64,000 nt of DNA from Alterisphingorhabdus sp038748365. Lineage in GTDB: Bacteria; Pseudomonadota; Alphaproteobacteria; Sphingomonadales; Sphingomonadaceae. The translations under genes were made by a program, and so were the position numbers. Within the stretch, counting starts at the first letter, position 1, and every line of letters begins with the position of its first letter. The stretch covers positions 4,728-68,727 of the forward strand of contig JBCDIZ010000013.1 of NCBI GenBank assembly GCA_038748365.1. Direction: 5' to 3'. Positions 60,222 through 64,000 of this stretch are shown piece after piece. The notes below the pieces were generated by a model. That model was not told the DNA's origin. It ran no database searches and was given only the letters and a program-made list of their open reading frames with translations.

Positions 60222-61631
60222 CTACAGACTGACCATGCCGCTTGCGACTGCCAGCCCCAAAAAGGCGAAAAAGCCCATGGAATCCGTGATCATGGTGACA
60301 AACACCGATGAGGCAACCGCCGGGTCCTGCTCCAGACGGTCAAGCAGCACCGGCACCAAAACCCCGGCCAGACCGGCGATGATGATGTTGATAATCATCG
60401 CCAGCGCGATCACCCATCCCAGCATGGGGTTGGTGAATATCAGTGCTGTGGCAATGCCGATCAGGACGGCAATGGTCAGGCCATTGAGCGCCGCGACCCG
60501 CAATTCGCGCAATATGATACGCGCGGTGTTGGATTGGGTGAGCTGGTTCATCGCTAATGCCCGCACGGCGACAGCCATAGTCTGCGTACCCGCATTGCCG
60601 CCAATAGAGGCAACAATCGGCATCAACACGGCAAGGGCGACCATCTTCTCGATCGCACCACCAAACAGCGCGATAATTGCGCTGGCGACAACCGCGGTAC
60701 CGAGATTGGCAATCAGCCAGCGCACCCGGCTGGAATAGCTTTCGATAATCGGCTGGTTGATGTCGCCTTCGCCAGCCCCGGACAGGCGTAAAATGTCCTC
60801 GCCCGCCTCTTCCTGGACAATATGGATGATATCATCGACGGTGATCTGACCCACAAGACGGCCGGATTCATCGACCACAGCGGCAGAAATCAGCGCATAT
60901 TTCTGGAAGCGCAGCGCCACTTCTTCCTGATCCATATCGGTCGGGATTAGCGTCTGCTCGCGCTTCATCACATCGCCCAACTCAACATCGCGTGGGGTAC
61001 GCATAATCCAGCTCAACTGGCAGGTGCCGACCGGATGATGCCCGGGATCGACAACAAAGATCTCCCAGAATTCGGTCGTGAGATCGGCATGTTCGCGCAG
61101 ATAATCGATCAGCTGGCCGACGGTCATATGTTGCGGCACCGCGACCAGATCGCGCTGCATCAGGCGACCGGCGCTCTCCTCGGGATAGGACAGCGCATCT
61201 TCAATTGCGGCGCGGTCTTCCGGCTCCAGCTCTTCCAGAACCGCTTGCTGATCGGCGGCGTCCAGATCCTCGATGATCGCCACCGCATCATCGGTTTCGA
61301 GCTGCCCGGCCAGCTCCGCCACCTGCTCGGCGGGCAGAAATTCAATAATGTCCTCGCGGACATAATCATTAAGCTCCGCCAGCACATCGGCGCCGAGCAG
61401 ATCGGTAATCGCGCCCGCTAATGCCGGGCGATTCTCATTGTCGATCAGCTCGAAAAGGTCGGCAATATCCGCCGGATGCAATGGCTCGACCAAATCATAG
61501 GTCGATTCATCAACCTCGTCTTCTAGCGAGGCCAATACGCGCCGGACAAAGCCAGGCTTAAGCCGGTTTTCCTCATCGAGCCGGTTCTCGTCAGCAGGTG
61601 AGTCGGGGGCAAGATCAAGCTGATCGGCCAT
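60222..61631 (-). CDS. mgtE: Magnesium transporter MgtE
   Basis: The protein has 469 residues. An N-domain of helical repeats (about 25-150, LADLFELIDNENR and similar) is followed by two CBS domains (about 150-275, RDVELGDVM) and five transmembrane helices (about 310-469) with SIGGNAGTQTMAVAVRALA in the pore region. It is a Mg2+-gated channel in which cytosolic Mg2+ binds the N and CBS domains and closes the pore. Confidence 0.95.
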   Translation of the reverse strand: MADQLDLAPDSPADENRLDEENRLKPGFVRRVLASLEDEVDESTYDLVEPLHPADIADLFELIDNENRPALAGAITDLLGADVLAELNDYVREDIIEFLPAEQVAELAGQLETDDAVAIIEDLDAADQQAVLEELEPEDRAAIEDALSYPEESAGRLMQRDLVAVPQHMTVGQLIDYLREHADLTTEFWEIFVVDPGHHPVGTCQLSWIMRTPRDVELGDVMKREQTLIPTDMDQEEVALRFQKYALISAAVVDESGRLVGQITVDDIIHIVQEEAGEDILRLSGAGEGDINQPIIESYSSRVRWLIANLGTAVVASAIIALFGGAIEKMVALAVLMPIVASIGGNAGTQTMAVAVRALAMNQLTQSNTARIILRELRVAALNGLTIAVLIGIATALIFTNPMLGWVIALAMIINIIIAGLAGVLVPVLLDRLEQDPAVASSVFVTMITDSMGFFAFLGLAVASGMVSL

Positions 61632-61770
61632 ATGCTGTCCCCCTTGTTTGCGCGCCTGTCGCCGGTTGTGATTCTTCGGCTATGTGACGGCAAAGCGGCG
61701 TAATTGCAATCAGATGATGCAGTATTGATGCGTCTAAAGCGAATGCGGTTTACGACAAAAGCTGCAGAGG

Positions 61771-61798
61771 GTGACATTTTTGTCGGCATCGCTATATG
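61771..61798 (+). promoter_or_regulatory. Putative sigma-70-type promoter of the cyclophilin gene
   Basis: GTGACA (61771-61776) and TATATG (61793-61798) are 16 bases apart, about 70 bases before the cyclophilin start. Related CTATATGAGG strings precede other + strand genes (for example 36976). Confidence 0.35.
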
Positions 61799-61864
61799 AG
61801 GCGCATCCTTCCCCAGGCTCGCCATATCAGATGGCCTTGCCGCAAAAATCGAAAGAGATTCTCC

Positions 61865-62314
61865 ATGGCTGATACTACCCTGACGCTTACCCTGGACACC
61901 GGCGATGTTGTGATCAAATTGCGTCCTGATCTGGCCCCCAATCATGTCGCCCGCATTACCGAATTGGTAGGTGAGGGCTTTTACGATGGCGTCAAGTTCC
62001 ACCGCGTGATTGACGGCTTTATGGCGCAAGGTGGTTGCCCGCACGGCACGGGCACGGGTGGTTCTGACAAACCCGACTTGGCGCAAGAGTTTAACAGCGA
62101 ACCGCATGTGCGCGGCACTTGCTCCATGGCTCGCACCATGGACCCGAACAGCGCCAACAGCCAGTTCTTCATCTGCTTTGGCGATGCGGAATTTCTCGAC
62201 GGCCAATACACCGTATGGGGTCAGGTCACTAGTGGCATGGAACATATTGATGCCCTGCCTAAAGGTGAGCCGCCGGCAAATCCTGGGGTTATTCAGAAAG
62301 CTGTGGTGGGGTAA
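61865..62314 (+). CDS. Cyclophilin-type peptidyl-prolyl isomerase
   Basis: The protein has 149 residues from ATG 61865. It catalyses proline cis/trans isomerisation. It shows FHRVIDGFMAQGGCPHGTGTGG near residue 41, RTMDPNSANSQFFIC, and FLDGQYTVWGQV, the hallmark cyclophilin A segments. No signal peptide, so cytosolic (PpiB-like). The GIY-YIG cassette follows. Confidence 0.94.
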   Translation: MADTTLTLTLDTGDVVIKLRPDLAPNHVARITELVGEGFYDGVKFHRVIDGFMAQGGCPHGTGTGGSDKPDLAQEFNSEPHVRGTCSMARTMDPNSANSQFFICFGDAEFLDGQYTVWGQVTSGMEHIDALPKGEPPANPGVIQKAVVG

Positions 62315-62342
62315 GTCCCGTTATAGAGCTTGCTTCCCTTCG

Positions 62343-62372
62343 CGTCGGCCCCGCGATGGCGGGGCCAAGGCT
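62343..62372 (+). repeat. Left 30-bp palindromic repeat flanking the GIY-YIG gene (family C)
   Basis: CGTCGGCCCCGCGATGGCGG then GGCCAAGGCT: palindromic core GGCCCCGC/GCGGGGCC. It ends eight bases before the GTG start of the nuclease gene. An inverted copy (28 of 30 bases identical) lies at 62675-62704. Confidence 0.85.
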
Positions 62373-62380
62373 ACTTTAAG

Positions 62381-62671
62381 GTGAAGGGCGGCTGGGTATA
62401 CATCATGGCCAACCGCTATCGCGGTCGCATGTATGTCGGCGTTACTGGTCACATCGCGCGCCGAAGTTTCCAGCACCGCAGCGCCTCTGGATCCGAATAT
62501 TGTCGTGAGCACGGATTGGATAGGCTAGTCTATGCAGAATGGCATGATGATATTCGCGACGCCATCATCAGAGAAAAGCGCCTCAAGAAATGGGAACGTC
62601 CTTGGAAATTTCGATTGATTGAAGAGCAAAACCCTGACTGGCGTGATTTGTTTGATGATCTGAACAAATAA
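62381..62671 (+). CDS. GIY-YIG nuclease (UvrC-like single-domain), enclosed by inverted repeats
   Basis: The protein has about 96 residues. The GTG start at 62381 is chosen because the family begins KGGWVYIMANR; the ATG at 62405 would cut the conserved first strand. The domain core is W-VYIMANRYRGRMYVGVTGH (GIY-YIG), then ARRSFQHRS, YCREHGLDRLVYAEW, the catalytic Glu in AIIREKRLKKWERPWK, and a short tail. It is a stand-alone nuclease of unknown target. It is bounded within nine bases on each side by inverted copies of a 30-bp palindromic repeat. Confidence 0.88.
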   Translation: MKGGWVYIMANRYRGRMYVGVTGHIARRSFQHRSASGSEYCREHGLDRLVYAEWHDDIRDAIIREKRLKKWERPWKFRLIEEQNPDWRDLFDDLNK

Positions 62672-62674
62672 GAA

Positions 62675-62761
62675 AGCCCTGGCCCCGCCTTCGCGGGGCC
62701 GACGATAACTAAATGCTTGATTGCAAATTTACGTCAGCCCCGCGAAGGCGGGGCTAGGGCT
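62675..62761. repeat. Right family C repeats: inverted copy then direct copy
   Basis: 62675-62704 is the inverse of the left unit with 28 of 30 bases matching; it begins three bases after the nuclease stop codon. 62732-62761 is a further copy in the same orientation as the left unit. The last hairpin is followed by TTTT, so it may also end transcription. Confidence 0.85.
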
Positions 62762-62767
62762 TTTCCC

Positions 62768-63646
62768 TTACACCCCAGCCTTGACCAACCAGTCATGAAA
62801 TAACCGCACCGCGCGCGTATCCAGCGCGGCGGGGCGGCAGACGAACCAGTAGCTGTACGGGCTTTTGACCTCGACCGTGTAGAGTCGCGCCAGACGTGGG
62901 TCATCGGCGCGGTCTAAATGGTTGTCATGCATGATTGCGATGCCTAATCCCTGTGCTGCGGCTTCTAGCATCAACGGGCCGCTGTCAAAATGGTCAATCG
63001 CGCTCGATTGCAATTCGGGCATGCCGATCTCTGCCTTCCAGGCGGTGAAGGATTCGGGCATGTCATTATGGATCAGGAACGTCTGCTGCGACAATATGTT
63101 TGCCGATGGCTTGTCCCCAAGCTGCTTGACCAGATCGGTAGAGGCGATGGCATAGACATAATTCTCATCCAGTTGCACTGCATGCAAGCCTTCCGGTATC
63201 GAATCGGTGAGCACAATCGCCGCGTCCAGACTGTCGCCCAGTCGGTCCTCGCCATGGCCCGAAGTATCAATATCGATATGCAGCAGCGGATAGAGGAGGC
63301 GCAATTCGGGCAGTTTGGGGAATAGCCGCTGGCTGCCAAAGAGCGGCAAAACACCAAGACGCAGACGCATAGTGTGACTGGTATCCATATGTGCGTGGAC
63401 TGCATCGGTAAGCAGATCGAGAGTCGGGCCGACGCTCTTATACAAGGCTTCGCCATCGCGATTTAGCGCCAATAGCTGCTTTTGCCGCTTGAACAGCTTC
63501 TTACCCATAAAGTCTTCCAGAGCGGCAATGCGGCGACTTAATGCTGATGGCGACAGCGACAGTTCCGCCGCTGCGGCCTTGGCCGATCCCAGCCGGGCAA
63601 CCTGGGCAAAGGCTTCCAGTGAGCGCAAGGGGGGCAAACGTCGCAT
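62768..63646 (-). CDS. LysR-type transcriptional regulator
   Basis: The protein has 292 residues. The N-terminal winged helix-turn-helix is at about 6-65 (LRSLEAFAQVARLGSAKAAAAELSLSPSALSRRIAALE), followed by a periplasmic-binding-like effector domain (about 95-290). It is closest in style to the GcvA/AmpR group. The effector is unknown. Divergent from the gene starting at 63982, which it may control, as is usual for the family. Confidence 0.93.
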   Translation of the reverse strand: MRRLPPLRSLEAFAQVARLGSAKAAAAELSLSPSALSRRIAALEDFMGKKLFKRQKQLLALNRDGEALYKSVGPTLDLLTDAVHAHMDTSHTMRLRLGVLPLFGSQRLFPKLPELRLLYPLLHIDIDTSGHGEDRLGDSLDAAIVLTDSIPEGLHAVQLDENYVYAIASTDLVKQLGDKPSANILSQQTFLIHNDMPESFTAWKAEIGMPELQSSAIDHFDSGPLMLEAAAQGLGIAIMHDNHLDRADDPRLARLYTVEVKSPYSYWFVCRPAALDTRAVRLFHDWLVKAGV

Positions 63647-63804
63647 TTCCGCTCCTATAAGCGTGTTGAATCACTTTCTTTGTGCACCGCAATAACATTT
63701 TCTGGAGTAAAATATAGCGCTTTTCCGGGAGAAAATCTAATTAGATGCAAAATTTGCAACCAAGATAGTTTATTTCGCACTTGCACAAAAACTGCCCTGC
63801 ATCC

Positions 63805-63840
63805 ATATAGGTTGTGCCTTTCAGGCATCCTCTCCTATAT
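63805..63840 (+). other. Stem-loop in the 5' leader of the next gene or in a small RNA
   Basis: ATATAGG (63805-63811) pairs with CCTATAT (63834-63840), enclosing an inner hairpin TGCC-TTTCA-GGCA (63815-63827). Seven bases later comes a strong terminator at 63848. No reading frame lies between LysR and this terminator, so it marks either a leader or a small RNA. Confidence 0.5.
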
Positions 63841-63847
63841 AACTTAT

Positions 63848-63874
63848 GGCCAGCCCTCGGGCTGGCCTTTTTTT
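63848..63874 (+). terminator. Strong Rho-independent terminator with no upstream + strand gene
   Basis: GGCCAGCCC (63848-63856) pairs with GGGCTGGCC (63859-63867), followed by seven Ts (63868-63874). It sits about 108 bases before the next ATG (63982) and cannot serve the divergent LysR gene. It would end a short upstream transcript. Confidence 0.8.
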
Positions 63875-63981
63875 GCGCGCCGTTCCTATTTGCGCGCTGT
63901 GACATGATTTTGCATCCTTTGTTTGAAATCACTGCCGGGCGGCCCTAGGTCTATGCTCTGATTATAGGAGAGCAGATCACC

Positions 63982-64000
63982 ATGAATGATGCCCCCGCTA
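63982..64000 (+). CDS. Start of next gene, cut by window edge
   Basis: ATG at 63982 begins MNDAPA, with AGGAG at 63966-63970. It is the divergent neighbour of the LysR gene. Too little is visible to name a product. Confidence 0.45.

Noticed and set aside
1..64000. tRNA, rRNA, CRISPR arrays, phage genes or IS transposases
   Set aside because: I looked for cloverleaf-like or CCA-ended genes, regular spacers, and DDE or HUH transposase motifs and found none convincing.

Overview
The window is a stretch of ordinary chromosome from an alphaproteobacterium, most likely a sphingomonad (order Sphingomonadales; a Sphingorhabdus, Parasphingorhabdus or Sphingopyxis relative would fit). The reasons are the gene neighbourhoods mutM-rpsT-dnaA beside ubiE-ubiB-coaBC-dut, pdxH-dnaJ-brkB-fabI-aroC, and mutY-dciA-dsbA-smc, the plant-type glutamate-cysteine ligase, a CcrM-type GANTC cluster, and the many sphingomonad-style palindromic repeats. 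No plasmid, phage, classical IS transposase, CRISPR array, rRNA or tRNA was seen.

Layout. 1-840: tail of a flavoprotein reductase. 930-2538: bactofilin plus M23 peptidase (cell shape). 2816-6980: proA, nadD, rsfS, rlmH and an EnvC-like protein. 7170-10472: a small membrane protein and two serine hydrolases around a repeat-rich gap. 10629-16610: phzF, pdxH, a DnaJ-like chaperone, brkB, fabI, a DUF559 endonuclease and aroC. 16620-19730: two secondary transporters. 19821-24376: L,D-transpeptidase, lipoprotein, nth, dapB, a sirtuin, MAPEG and moeB. 24512-33076: dnaA, rpsT, mutM, ubiE, ubiB, two membrane proteins, coaBC and dut. 33160-42325: a TPR protein, a c-type cytochrome, typA, DUF805, DUF3297, a CHAP protein, an ICMT-like methyltransferase and a TonB-dependent receptor. 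42707-49425: gshA, a DUF11 surface protein, rsmE, ubiA, a TonB_C-module protein and a YghU-type GST. 49426-56473: smc, two DsbA-like proteins, dciA and mutY. 56768-64000: a Tat-exported serine hydrolase, nudC, a FrnE-like protein, DUF1489, mgtE, a cyclophilin, a GIY-YIG nuclease, a LysR regulator and the first codons of the next gene.

Functional themes are housekeeping: ubiquinone synthesis (ubiE, ubiB, ubiA), NAD and CoA metabolism (nadD, nudC, coaBC), base-excision repair (mutM, mutY, nth), replication and chromosome organisation (dnaA, dciA, smc, dut), envelope maintenance and thiol redox.

The most interesting layer is the repeats. At least five families of palindromic elements fill the intergenic spaces. 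Two small endonuclease genes, a DUF559 (Vsr-like) gene at 15103-15522 and a GIY-YIG gene at 62381-62671, are each tightly enclosed by inverted copies of a palindromic repeat. Each family is different. This is the same architecture as REP-associated tyrosine transposase (RAYT) loci, but with unrelated nucleases. The DUF559-type repeat also occurs elsewhere in the window as gene-less inverted pairs. I propose these as candidate nuclease-mobilised REP systems. A third repeat family is inserted in frame inside coaBC, between its two enzymatic domains.
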